From assembly GCA_019348265.1 (NCBI GenBank), contig JAHWJV010000003.1, positions 1-35,741 of the forward strand: DNA of 35,741 bases, written 5' to 3'. Under the pieces are notes generated by a model that was not told the DNA's origin, made no database searches, and saw nothing but the letters and a program-made list of their open reading frames with translations. Position 1 is the first letter of the stretch, and each line of letters starts with the position of its first letter. The position numbers and the translations under genes are program-made. The DNA comes from Gemmatimonadota bacterium (lineage in GTDB: Bacteria > Gemmatimonadota > Gemmatimonadetes > Longimicrobiales > Longimicrobiaceae). This document shows, in pieces, positions 7,923 through 16,103 of this stretch.

Positions 7923-8813
7923 TCAGCGCGCGGCTGGCACGTCGGCCGCCCGGGCCGAGAAGTAGCGGGACAGCGGGTCGCCGGGCAGCCCCTTCAACCC
8001 GGCGATCACCAGGCGCGCGCTGAGGGTGGCTCCGGTTAGGCTGGTGTGCGTATGGTCGCGGCCGAATAGCTCGCGGACCCTCTCGGGGCCGATCTTCTCG
8101 TACTCGCGGGCGATGATCTCATGAAGGTCCAGGAAGGGGACCTTTTCGGCCTCCGCGACCTGCTTCGCCCAGCCGGCGTAATCCTTATGGTTCCTAACGA
8201 CGGCGCCGTTCTGCCAGATGTTCCGGGGAACGAGGGAGGCGACGATCGGGGTCGCTCGCGCGGCACGTGTGTCCGCGATGAACTTCCTGAGGTACCACCC
8301 GAAGGAGTGCACGACCTCGTCCTGGCGGGTGAGGAAGTTGTGAATCGCCTCGCTCTCATCGCCCACGCCCTTGATGCTACCCCTGGCACGCGAAGTGTCG
8401 TTCAGCGCGCCACCGTCGTTGTGGCCGAACTGCATGATGACGACGTCGCCCGGCTTCAGCGCCGCCCGAACCCGCTCCCACTGGCCCTGGGTCAGGTACG
8501 TCCGGCTGCTGCGCCCGCCGAGGGCGCGGTTCACGACGTTCACGCGCGTGCTGTCGAAGTACTCGCCCGTGAGATCGCCCCATCCCCACTCGCCGTTCCC
8601 CCCGTTCCCGCTCCCGTTCCGCACCGTCGAGTCACCGATGTAGTAGACGGTCGGCAACACGGGGTTACCCTCCGTCACGGGGGCGCCCGGTGCTGCGGCT
8701 GCGGCAGCGTTCTGCGCTCGGGCGGGTGCGACGCTCGCCGCTCCCAGCAGTAGCGCAATGACGACCGGGAGCCTGCCCGGCAACGAATCGGGTCTCGGCC
8801 GCGTGCGACTCAT
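7923..8813 (-). CDS. Rhamnogalacturonan acetylesterase, CE12-type SGNH hydrolase
   Basis: The 296-aa product starts at ATG 8813, because a signal peptide follows directly (LPVVIALLLGAASVAPARAQ). The track start at 8915 adds an Arg-rich run that does not look like a signal. SGNH blocks are in order: YIGDSTVRNG with the nucleophile Ser, NRALGGRSSRTY with the Gly, MQFGHNDGG with the Asn, and GRDHTHTSLTGA with Asp and His. This layout matches CE12 rhamnogalacturonan acetylesterases, which remove acetyl groups from galacturonic acid residues of rhamnogalacturonan I. It is 37 nt downstream of a second esterase and in line with the PL11 lyase, so the three are probably one operon. The enzyme acts outside the cytoplasm. 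Confidence 0.87.
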   Translation of the reverse strand: MSRTRPRPDSLPGRLPVVIALLLGAASVAPARAQNAAAAAAPGAPVTEGNPVLPTVYYIGDSTVRNGSGNGGNGEWGWGDLTGEYFDSTRVNVVNRALGGRSSRTYLTQGQWERVRAALKPGDVVIMQFGHNDGGALNDTSRARGSIKGVGDESEAIHNFLTRQDEVVHSFGWYLRKFIADTRAARATPIVASLVPRNIWQNGAVVRNHKDYAGWAKQVAEAEKVPFLDLHEIIAREYEKIGPERVRELFGRDHTHTSLTGATLSARLVIAGLKGLPGDPLSRYFSARAADVPAAR

Positions 8814-8850
8814 ATGTAACCTACTGGTGCTCAGGGATTTAGCCACGGTT

Positions 8851-10185
8851 TCAGCTGCCGGCCGGCGTAGGGGATGTCGCCGCCGCGGGACTCGCCGGGA
8901 CACGCCAGCCCTCAACCGGGTCCGGCCTCGCGGGGTCGAACGGCGGGACGTCCCCGACGATGTAGCGGGCGATGGGAAGGCCGCTGGCCCTCAAGCCCTC
9001 CACGACCATCTTCGCGAGCTCGTACGCGCCATACGCGTTGTGATGGGTGTTGTCCTCCAGCGCCCGCTCCTGGCCGGGGAAGGTTCCGGCCGGGTAATGC
9101 ACGAGCGACTTCTTGGAGCCCTCTATGCCGAGCGCCTCGTAGAAGGTCTCGCTCATGGCGTTGAGATCGATCAGCGTCACCTTCTCCTCGCGGGCGGTCT
9201 GCCGCACGGCTTCCGGGTAGTCACCGAGTGTGTTCACGATCTGGCCTGCGGCGTCGAAGTTCCGGCGATGCACGGGGGTGACCAGCACGGGCGTCGCGCC
9301 GCGCGCCCGTGCCTGGCGGATGTAATCCCGGAGCGTCGCCTTGTAGGTGGTGAAGGCATCCAGGTGGTTCGGCCCCGGCTTCTGATCGTTGTGGGCGAAT
9401 TCGATGAACAGGTAGTCCCCTTCGCGCATGAGGCTGAGCGCCTGCTGCAGGCGCTTCTCGGCCGCGAACGCACGCAGCGTCTCGCCGGACTCGGCGTGGT
9501 TCGCGACGACCACGGCGCGTGGCTGGAAGAAGCGCGTGAACATCTGACCCCACGACGCGTACGGCTCCGTCGTCTGGTCCGTCACCGTCGAGTTGCCCGC
9601 CAGGTGGAGCGTGATGGGATTGCGCGCCGGCTCGATGTAGATGGCGCGAACGCTCGGGAGATCGCCATTGAACTCCAGCGTGAGACGCTGGTCCCAGGTG
9701 AAGCTCCCCACTTCGCGGGCGTTAAGCCGGACCGAGTCACCCCCGGGGATGAGAGGCGTGCGAACGTGAACGGTGAAGGTGCGGGTGACGAACCGCCCGG
9801 GCGCGGTGGGGACCGCCTCCAGCATGAGCCGGCGTGCCTCGGCCTTCACCGTGGTGGTCGTCGCCCGCATGGGGTGGCCAAGCTCGACGGTTACATCGTA
9901 GCTGCCCGGCGGGAGATCGGTGGCGAAGACGAAGGGTCGCTCGCTGGAGCAAACGTCGCCCCCGCTGTCCGTCAGCGTGCGGAGAAAGCCGTAGCCCCGA
10001 TCCGCGGAGTAGGCATCCACGGGCCGTAGCGTGGTGGGCGTGATCGGCCCCGAAGCAGGGCCGCAACCGAAAGCCAGCGTGGTCTGACCGCGTTGGGCCA
10101 GAGCCGATGGCGGGAGCGCGAGGCAAAAAGCCAACGCCGCTAATCCCGCTCGTCGCCTGGGCCCCGCCATCAACATCTCGCGCAT
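8851..10185 (-). CDS. Second rhamnogalacturonan acetylesterase with N-terminal beta-sandwich domain
   Basis: The 444-aa product starts at ATG 10185 with GGGAGG 7 nt upstream. A signal peptide (LAALAFCLALPPSALAQ) is followed by a domain of about 150 residues rich in beta strands. It starts FGCGPASG and includes PPGSYDVTVELG, a pattern of galactose-binding/CBM35-like modules found in front of RhgT/YesY-type esterases. The SGNH catalytic domain then begins LAGNSTVTDQ, with NHAESGETLR, FAHNDQKPG and the Asp/His block EDNTHHNAYGAYELA. Block I reads GNST in place of GDS, which is common in this subfamily. It should deacetylate rhamnogalacturonan I like its neighbour, but the extra domain suggests a different substrate length or polymer binding. 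The order lyase, this gene, single-domain esterase, with gaps of 37 nt, supports one operon. Confidence 0.87.
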   Translation of the reverse strand: MREMLMAGPRRRAGLAALAFCLALPPSALAQRGQTTLAFGCGPASGPITPTTLRPVDAYSADRGYGFLRTLTDSGGDVCSSERPFVFATDLPPGSYDVTVELGHPMRATTTTVKAEARRLMLEAVPTAPGRFVTRTFTVHVRTPLIPGGDSVRLNAREVGSFTWDQRLTLEFNGDLPSVRAIYIEPARNPITLHLAGNSTVTDQTTEPYASWGQMFTRFFQPRAVVVANHAESGETLRAFAAEKRLQQALSLMREGDYLFIEFAHNDQKPGPNHLDAFTTYKATLRDYIRQARARGATPVLVTPVHRRNFDAAGQIVNTLGDYPEAVRQTAREEKVTLIDLNAMSETFYEALGIEGSKKSLVHYPAGTFPGQERALEDNTHHNAYGAYELAKMVVEGLRASGLPIARYIVGDVPPFDPARPDPVEGWRVPASPAAATSPTPAGS

Positions 10186-10222
10186 GAGGAAACCTCCCTC
10201 TGGTTCGTGGTGCGTTCGCCCT

Positions 10223-12025
10223 TCAACGAACGCCGAGATAGTAGCTGGTCATTGGCGGCATGTCATAGCCCATCGCCTTGTGCGCGACATCGAGCCGATA
10301 GATCGGGTCCTGCATCAGCGTGACCCGCCGGTCCGCCGCGGGAATGGTCGTGCTGTAGATGCGGAGCTCGCCGTTGGCGAAGGTGATGATCTCCTCGCGC
10401 CAGTCGCCGACCACATCCGCCCAGGACATCACCGCGCCCTCGATCCCCGTCGCGAGAGTCGGCCCCCTCCACTTGGCGACGGTGCCGCGGTGCGCGATCT
10501 CGCGCAGCAGATCCGCATCCCACCAGACCAGCCCCGTCTGCGGCGGCACCTCTCCCGGGATCCTCTGGCCTCTGGCGGTGAAGTAGTATTTGTCCGCCCA
10601 GAGCTCCATCCCGGGGTGGGCGGGGTCGATGTCCGCCACCACGGCGCTGCCGAGCTGGTTGTCGGCCGTCTCCTCGTTGATCCCGAAGATCATGTCGCCG
10701 GTGCTCGCGTCCCAGAGGCTGAAGCCGTTCTTCGGATGCGGATCCTCGTAGATGTAGACGGCCTCGAGACCGGGGCGATCGGGATCGACATCGGTGACAT
10801 ACATCCGGTCGCCGTGACCCATCCCGGTGCTCCACATGATCCGCCCGTCGTTGTCGATGGCGATGGCGCCGTTCAGGATCTCGTCCGCAGGGTCGTCGTC
10901 GATGTTCGCGACTTTGATCGTGTGCTGACCCTGTCCCTGGTAGCGGAAACCTGACGTCTGGTTCGTCCAGTGCCAGGCTTTGCGGAGGGTGTCCCGATGG
11001 AGGAGCCAGGCATCCATCTTCATCAGGCCGTAGGTGCCGCGGGCCGCGAGGACGCTGGGGGTCTTGCCGTCGAGATAGGCGATGGCCATCAGGTTCCGGT
11101 TCATCCGGTTCCCGTAATCGTCGCCCCAATCTCGGACGTTGCCGCGCTCCGGCCATGGCGCGCGGGTGACCTGTCGGCCGGTGAGCCCGTCCCAGATCGA
11201 TAGGTACTCCGGCCCGGTGAGCACCTGGCCATTGGCGTCGCGGGGGTCGCCATCACCCGTCTTGAGCGCAACGTCGGCTTTGCCGTCGCCGCTGAAGTCG
11301 TAGACCAGCATCGGCGAGTACCAGGTGCCCAGCTCGATCGACCAACCGAGGTCGTTCCGCCAGAGGAAGGTGCCGTCGCTCCGGTAGCCTTCCACCTTGA
11401 AGGTGTCGGGGCTCCGGCGCACGCGGCCGGGATCGATGGCGCCGCCGGGACGCTTCACCACGAAGTCGTATTCGCCATCCCCATCGAGGTCGCCGATGCC
11501 GAGCTTGTGAACCGCCCGGGTGTCGAGATCCTCGCGCAGCTTGATCGCTCGGTACGGCAGCTCCGCCGCATTCGCCGCCAGAACCACCCTGCCAGACTCC
11601 GCCTGCTCCGCGCCATTGACCACGGGTCGAACGAACCAGGCATTCTCCCGTGTCAGCCGCGCGGCGGTGTCGATGAAGTCCGTAGTGGTGCGGATCGGAT
11701 CGCGGTTCAGCTTCGTCGCGCGGCCGCCGGCAGTCGCCCGGTACACGTTGAAAGCGATGTCGGAGGGGTCGGTCTCCAGGAGCCGCCAGCCGAGGTAGAC
11801 CGCCTGCGGCCCGGTGCGCATCGCCAGCATCCCGCGCCCGAGCTTCTCCTCGATCCGCGTCTCAGCCCAGCCGAGCACCTGCGGTTGACCGGTGTGGCCG
11901 GCGTTGAGAGTGTAGTAGTCGTAGTTCGGCGGCAGCCCCGTATTGGGCGGGAGCTCGCGCGTTTGCGCGCTCGCCGCCGACGCGGCGGAGACCAACGCGA
12001 GCAGCGCGATCCTCGACGTCTTCAT
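10223..12025 (-). CDS. Rhamnogalacturonan endo/exolyase, PL11-type, secreted
   Basis: The 600-aa product starts at ATG 12025 with GGGAGA upstream. The track start at 12391 runs into the neighbouring gene and is rejected. A signal peptide (IALLALVSAASAASAQ) precedes the PL11 N-terminal beta domain (LGRGMLAMRTGPQAVYLGWRLLETDPSDIAFNVYR). The propeller follows with repeated acidic Ca-binding turns: IGDLDGDGEYDFVVKRPGG, VYDFSGDGKADVALKTGDG, ANIDDDPADEIL, and DVDPDRPGLEAVYIYEDPHP. B. subtilis YesW and YesX are similar in length (about 600 residues). These enzymes cleave the GalA-Rha backbone of rhamnogalacturonan I by beta-elimination and need calcium. It is the first gene of the three-gene set with the two acetylesterases. 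Upstream is a 107-nt gap in which I see no clear promoter. Confidence 0.93.
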   Translation of the reverse strand: MKTSRIALLALVSAASAASAQTRELPPNTGLPPNYDYYTLNAGHTGQPQVLGWAETRIEEKLGRGMLAMRTGPQAVYLGWRLLETDPSDIAFNVYRATAGGRATKLNRDPIRTTTDFIDTAARLTRENAWFVRPVVNGAEQAESGRVVLAANAAELPYRAIKLREDLDTRAVHKLGIGDLDGDGEYDFVVKRPGGAIDPGRVRRSPDTFKVEGYRSDGTFLWRNDLGWSIELGTWYSPMLVYDFSGDGKADVALKTGDGDPRDANGQVLTGPEYLSIWDGLTGRQVTRAPWPERGNVRDWGDDYGNRMNRNLMAIAYLDGKTPSVLAARGTYGLMKMDAWLLHRDTLRKAWHWTNQTSGFRYQGQGQHTIKVANIDDDPADEILNGAIAIDNDGRIMWSTGMGHGDRMYVTDVDPDRPGLEAVYIYEDPHPKNGFSLWDASTGDMIFGINEETADNQLGSAVVADIDPAHPGMELWADKYYFTARGQRIPGEVPPQTGLVWWDADLLREIAHRGTVAKWRGPTLATGIEGAVMSWADVVGDWREEIITFANGELRIYSTTIPAADRRVTLMQDPIYRLDVAHKAMGYDMPPMTSYYLGVR

Positions 12026-12132
12026 TCGTCTGATCTCCCAGGTGCGCGAGGTAAACCTACCATCGGGAGCCGGTCTGCCATGGGGCGGAAGAATGGTACG
12101 TTCGCGCCTCGCGTTGAACGGCGCGGACCGTG

Positions 12133-12699
12133 TCAAACGCGCAGTGCCTTCATCGCCTCCGCCCACCGAAGCAGCTCGGTGAGCATCACCTCGGCCGCGC
12201 GAGCCTGTACCTCGCCGGGGTCGAATACGCCCGACTCCTTGTCCAGGTGCTCGCTGTAGAACGGAATGGAGACTGCCTCCGGGAGCGGCATCATCTTGAG
12301 GGCGGTGAGCACCTGTTTGGTTATCTGCACGCCGCGCAGGCCGGCAGAGACGCCGCCATAGCTCACGAATGCCGCCGGCTTGTACGCCCACTCGTGCATC
12401 AGATAGTCCAGCGCGTTCACCAGCGACGGAGGCGCGCTGAAGTTGTACTCGGGGGTGACGAAGACGAACGCGTCCGCGCGGTCGACGATGGCGCTCCAGT
12501 TTCGAGTATGCTCATGCTCGTACTTCTTCAGCCGCGGATGGTTCGGCTCGTCGAACATCGGGAGGTTCACCTCCGCCAGGTCGACCACCTCGATGTTGAA
12601 CTTCCCATGCTTCCTCGCGAGCTCGAGGAACCAGGCGGCGACGTGCGGTCCCGCGCGGCCGGGGCGGGTGCTGACGATCACGACGTGCAGGTTCAGCAT
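12133..12699 (-). CDS. NADPH-dependent FMN reductase (azoreductase/quinone reductase family)
   Basis: The 188-aa product starts at ATG 12699, 4 nt after the stop codon of the dioxygenase gene, so it is probably translated by coupling; the ribosome site itself is poor. The flavodoxin-like fold shows the FMN phosphate loop STRPGRAG near residue 10 and the isoalloxazine loop TPEYNFSAPPSLVNALDYL near 85. Such enzymes reduce FMN, azo dyes or quinones with NADPH. With the MhqO-like dioxygenase it resembles the mhq/aromatic-quinone detoxification pairs of Firmicutes. The exact substrate is not readable. It ends 108 nt before the rhamnogalacturonan lyase start. Confidence 0.9.
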   Translation of the reverse strand: MLNLHVVIVSTRPGRAGPHVAAWFLELARKHGKFNIEVVDLAEVNLPMFDEPNHPRLKKYEHEHTRNWSAIVDRADAFVFVTPEYNFSAPPSLVNALDYLMHEWAYKPAAFVSYGGVSAGLRGVQITKQVLTALKMMPLPEAVSIPFYSEHLDKESGVFDPGEVQARAAEVMLTELLRWAEAMKALRV

Positions 12700-12703
12700 C
12701 TTG

Positions 12704-13666
12704 TCATCGGTCCGCGGTAAGGGGTTTGAGGCGCGTTTCGATCTCCGCGCGACGGGGTTCCAGAAAGGGCGGCAGCTTGAGATGGTCGCCGTCCAGCGGC
12801 CCGTCCACCTCGAACCCCGGGCCATCGGTGGCGAGCTCGAAAAAGACGCCGTTCGGCTCGCGGACGTATACGGAGCGGAAGTAGTAGCGCTCCACCACAC
12901 CGCTGTTCACGTATCCCAGATCGTCGAGACGGTCGGCCCACTGCTGGACGGCGTCCATCTCGGGAACGCGGAGGGCGAAGTGGTGCACGCCTCCCGCGCC
13001 GTACCGGGCCTGCGGCAGATCCTCGCGCACGATGACGTGCACCTCGGCGTGCGGTCCGCCCGCACCGGCGCGATATACATGTGTCTGATACCGCTCGTCC
13101 TCGGGGAGAGCGTACGAGCGATCGTGCACGAGCCCGAGTCCCCCGGTCCGGAAGCGCTCCGTCGGCTCCCGGGTCGGAACGGTGATTACCGTGTATCCGA
13201 GGCCCCGGACCTGGTGCTCCGCCGATACGGGGCTGTCGCCCCAGGGGAAGGACTCCCCCGCCCCACCGTCATCGACCAGCGACAGCTGAGTGCCCTCCGC
13301 ATCCGCGAAGTCCAGCACCGCGCGGCCATCGCGCGAAGTGATCTGCCCGCGAGCGACGCCGTGCTCATCCAGGCGCGACTCCCAGAACGCTAGCGAACTC
13401 TCCCCCGCGATCCGGAACGTGGTAAGTGAGATGCTGTTGTTGCCGGGCTTCTCCCGCGCGGCCCGCGGGATGTCGAAGACCGTCAAGTCGGAGCCGGGTG
13501 TGCCCGCCCCGTCCCCGAAGAAGAGGTGGTACATGCTCGGCGCGTCCTGATTCACGGTCTTGATGAGTGGACGCAGCCCGAGGATGCGGGTGTAGAAATC
13601 GCGCGACCGGCCGATGTGCGCGCTCAAAGCGCTGACGTGATGCATGCCCGTCAATGCCAGCGTCAT
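12704..13666 (-). CDS. VOC-family ring-cleaving dioxygenase (MhqO-like)
   Basis: The 320-aa product starts at ATG 13666 with GGAGG 5 nt upstream, which excludes the longer track start. Two vicinal-oxygen-chelate repeats are visible. Repeat one begins LTGMHHVSALS, and repeat two begins around GLGYTVITVPT. The expected metal ligands are His in GMHHVS, His in GGVHHFALRVP and Glu in NGVFFELATDGPGF. Length and motifs match B. subtilis MhqO-type dioxygenases (about 320 aa), which open hydroquinone or catechol rings. It is transcribed before the FMN reductase with a 4-nt gap. The likely role is removal of electrophilic quinones, possibly from plant lignin phenolics, which would fit the pectin-degrading context (inference). 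Confidence 0.88.
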   Translation of the reverse strand: MTLALTGMHHVSALSAHIGRSRDFYTRILGLRPLIKTVNQDAPSMYHLFFGDGAGTPGSDLTVFDIPRAAREKPGNNSISLTTFRIAGESSLAFWESRLDEHGVARGQITSRDGRAVLDFADAEGTQLSLVDDGGAGESFPWGDSPVSAEHQVRGLGYTVITVPTREPTERFRTGGLGLVHDRSYALPEDERYQTHVYRAGAGGPHAEVHVIVREDLPQARYGAGGVHHFALRVPEMDAVQQWADRLDDLGYVNSGVVERYYFRSVYVREPNGVFFELATDGPGFEVDGPLDGDHLKLPPFLEPRRAEIETRLKPLTADR

Positions 13667-13724
13667 CCAGCCTCCGGTCGGGAAGGTCGAGTCTCGGAAG
13701 ATCGCCGGCTGGAGACGGTGATGC

Positions 13725-13753
13725 AAGCAAAAGCCGGAAGCGTCGCGCTTCCG
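13725..13753 (-). terminator. Rho-independent terminator after the TIM-barrel isomerase gene
   Basis: CGGAAGCG (13735-13742) and CGCTTCCG (13746-13753) form a perfect 8-bp stem. Read leftwards it is followed by GCTTTTGCTTG, a U-rich tail. It lies 101 nt past the stop codon of the isomerase at 13854 and upstream of the dioxygenase start. A second GC-rich imperfect stem occupies about 13767-13793. Confidence 0.65.
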
Positions 13754-13853
13754 CCGATGCACGAAGCCGCGCCCCGGGTTCGGGGAGCGCGGCTCGACAG
13801 GTGCTGCGACCGATCATATCCGCCGCCTTCGACGCGACAGCGGCCGGGAGGCG

Positions 13854-14726
13854 CTAGGACATCCCCGCAGCGGTGAGCCCCGCCAGGATCCCCCGCATAT
13901 GCGCGAAGGAGAGCATCATCCCCGGAAGCGGATCGTTCGCGTTGATCTCGTATTCGAGGTTCACGTGCCCCTGGTAGCGCATCGCGCGAAGCTGCCTGAA
14001 GAAAGCGGCGACGGGTATGTTCCCTTCACCGACGGCGACCTGGCTGTCGCGGTTGGTGAAATCGGTAAGATCTTTGGCGTGCACGTCGAGCAGGCGCGGC
14101 CCCGCGTCGGCGGCCGCCTTCACGATGTCCGCACCGGCGCGCACGGTGTGCCCGATGTCCATGCATAGCCCCATGTTCGGGTGCATGTTCTGCACGTGGC
14201 GCAGCACGTCGTATGGAGACGGGTAGAACTTGTCTTCCGGCCCGTGGTTGTGGATGGCGACCTTGATGCCGTACTCGCGCGAGAAGCGCTCGATGCGGGG
14301 GAGGAAGGTCGGATTGCCGGTCGCCACGATGAGCGGCATACCCGCGTTCTTCGCGTACTCGAAGTACATGCGGGCCTCCTCGTCCGTGCCCTTCGAGAAG
14401 GTGATGGTCCCGCCGCCCACGATGGTCAGGCCGGCCGCTTCGAACTCGCGGCGCCCCGCCTGCAGCTCGGCCGCGCTGAGTGGGTAGTCGAGGTGGACGG
14501 ACTTGATGTTCACGAACGGGGTGCGCAGCGCTTTGACCATCTCGATCGCTTTGGCGCGCGGGAAACTGCGCAGCGAGTAGCTGGCGACCCCCAGCTTCAG
14601 CGACATGTCCGGAGCGGCGGTCGGAGTTCGGGAGGAGGAGAGCGCCTGCGCGGCCGCGGGGAGCGCGAGGGCGGCTCCACCGGCGGCCGCGAGGAAGGCG
14701 CGGCGTCCCAGGGATTGCTCGGTCAT
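13854..14726 (-). CDS. Tat-exported sugar phosphate isomerase/epimerase-like TIM barrel
   Basis: The 290-aa product starts at ATG 14726 with GGAGAGTC upstream. A twin-arginine signal is clear (LGRRAFLAAAGGAALALPAAAQA), so the protein is exported folded. The domain is of the xylose-isomerase-like AP-endonuclease-2 barrel: LKLGVASYSLRSF, VNIKSVHLDYPLS, VAIHNHGPEDKFYPS, GLCMDIGHTVRAG, LLDVHAKDLT, HVNLEYEIN. The His, Asp and Glu in HNHG, MDIGH and LEYE are probable divalent-metal ligands. Enzymes of this fold isomerise, epimerise or dehydrate sugars. The exact substrate is unknown. It is divergent from a Gfo/Idh/MocA oxidoreductase, and the two families often sit together in sugar catabolism loci. 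Confidence 0.88.
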   Translation of the reverse strand: MTEQSLGRRAFLAAAGGAALALPAAAQALSSSRTPTAAPDMSLKLGVASYSLRSFPRAKAIEMVKALRTPFVNIKSVHLDYPLSAAELQAGRREFEAAGLTIVGGGTITFSKGTDEEARMYFEYAKNAGMPLIVATGNPTFLPRIERFSREYGIKVAIHNHGPEDKFYPSPYDVLRHVQNMHPNMGLCMDIGHTVRAGADIVKAAADAGPRLLDVHAKDLTDFTNRDSQVAVGEGNIPVAAFFRQLRAMRYQGHVNLEYEINANDPLPGMMLSFAHMRGILAGLTAAGMS

Positions 14727-14935
14727 GACTCTCCGGTTCTGGTGGGTGTCCATCTGGATCTCGACCCGACTGCGGACCGCCTCGAGCTTCCGGCCCCCCA
14801 GGTGGTGGGTTGCAGCGGTGGGAGCACTGGCGGCAAAGCGGGCCGGAGCTTAAGCATATGTAGACCCTCAACGGGGGGCAACCGGGCCGCGGAATAGCGG
14901 CGCGCGGAGCGGAAACATTCAGCGTCTGCCAGGCC

Positions 14936-15979
14936 ATGAGCTACCGGATCGGGATCGTCGGCGGAGGGAACATCAGCGATACGCACGCGAGGGCCGCGCT
15001 GGAGATCCCCGGCGTGACCGTGGAAGCGATTTATGGCCAGAATGCCGAGCGGGTCGCGCGGCTGACGGCGCAGTACGGCGGCCGGGCGTACGCCTCGCTG
15101 GAGTCGTTCCTGGACCACCCCGATCTGGACGTGGTGCTGCTGGGGAGCCCTTCCGGTCTGCACGCCGATCAGGGGATCGCCGCGGCGCGGCGCGGCCTGC
15201 ACGTCCTCTCCGAAAAGCCGCTGGACATAGGTACGCAGAAGGTCGACCTGCTGATCCAGGAGTGCGACTCGGCCGGGGTGAAGCTCGGCGTCTTTTTCCA
15301 GGACCGCACCTCGCCGGACATCGCGTGGCTGAAGCGGTTGATCGACGCCGGAGGTCTGGGGGACCCGATTCTCGCCTCCGCGCGGGTGAAGTGGTACCGC
15401 CCGCCGGAGTACTACGCCGGCTCTCGCTGGCGGGGGACCTGGGCGCTGGACGGCGGCGGCGCGCTGATGAACCAGGGCGTCCACACGGCCGACCTGCTGC
15501 TCTGGCTCTTCGGGGACGTCCGCAGCGTGTACGCCCAGACGCGCACGGCGCTGCACGACATCGAGGTGGAGGACACGGCGATCGCCTGCCTCACGTTCGC
15601 AAGCGGCGCGGTAGGCACCCTGGAGGCGACCACCGCTGCCTATCCCGGTTACCCGCGGCGGCTGGAGCTCACCGGGACGAATGGCACGGTGGTGCTGGAG
15701 TCCGACCGGGTGATCTCCGCGGATCTCCACTCGCCGCCGGCCGAAGCGCCGCCGGCGGCGGAAGGGAGCAAGAACGCGAGCGCCAGCTCGGCGACTGTCT
15801 CGGACGTGAGCGGCCACCGGCGGGTGCTGGAGGACTTCCTGTCCTCGGTGACGAACGGCGGTACGCCGGAGAGCGACGGGCGCGAAGGGCGGCGCTCCGT
15901 CGCGCTCATCGAGGCCATCTACGCCTCGGCGCGGACGGGCGCGCCTACGTCGCCGCGCGGCACGGGAAGTACCGACTGA
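14936..15979 (+). CDS. Gfo/Idh/MocA-family NAD(P)-dependent sugar oxidoreductase
   Basis: The 347-aa cytoplasmic protein has a Rossmann dinucleotide loop at the N-terminus (YRIGIVGGGNISDTHARA) and the family LSEKPLDIGTQ motif at about residue 93, which holds the catalytic Lys region. The substrate domain contains GGGALMNQGVHTADLLLWLFG, the conserved Asp/His helix. C-terminal residues from about 255 include a Ser/Ala linker not typical of the core. Family members oxidise or reduce sugar and inositol ring carbons. It starts 210 nt from the divergent Tat-exported isomerase. The shared intergenic region is the likely place for common regulation, but I see no clear operator. The ribosome site is weak (AGG). 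Confidence 0.9.
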   Translation: MSYRIGIVGGGNISDTHARAALEIPGVTVEAIYGQNAERVARLTAQYGGRAYASLESFLDHPDLDVVLLGSPSGLHADQGIAAARRGLHVLSEKPLDIGTQKVDLLIQECDSAGVKLGVFFQDRTSPDIAWLKRLIDAGGLGDPILASARVKWYRPPEYYAGSRWRGTWALDGGGALMNQGVHTADLLLWLFGDVRSVYAQTRTALHDIEVEDTAIACLTFASGAVGTLEATTAAYPGYPRRLELTGTNGTVVLESDRVISADLHSPPAEAPPAAEGSKNASASSATVSDVSGHRRVLEDFLSSVTNGGTPESDGREGRRSVALIEAIYASARTGAPTSPRGTGSTD

Positions 15980-16103
15980 GGTCCCCGCCAAGGATGGACG
16001 GGAGAGGAACCCCCTGCTCCAGTGGGGCAGGCGGGCTGCCGATGCTAGGGTATGCGCCGCCGGCATGCAGCCCGGCGCTCAGCAGCCACCTCGGGTCCCT
16101 GCG

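Noticed and set aside
12131-12136. TTGACA on the minus strand as a -35 for the lyase operon
   Set aside because: No TATAAT-like hexamer at 16-18 nt. The hexamer overlaps the stop codon of the FMN reductase.
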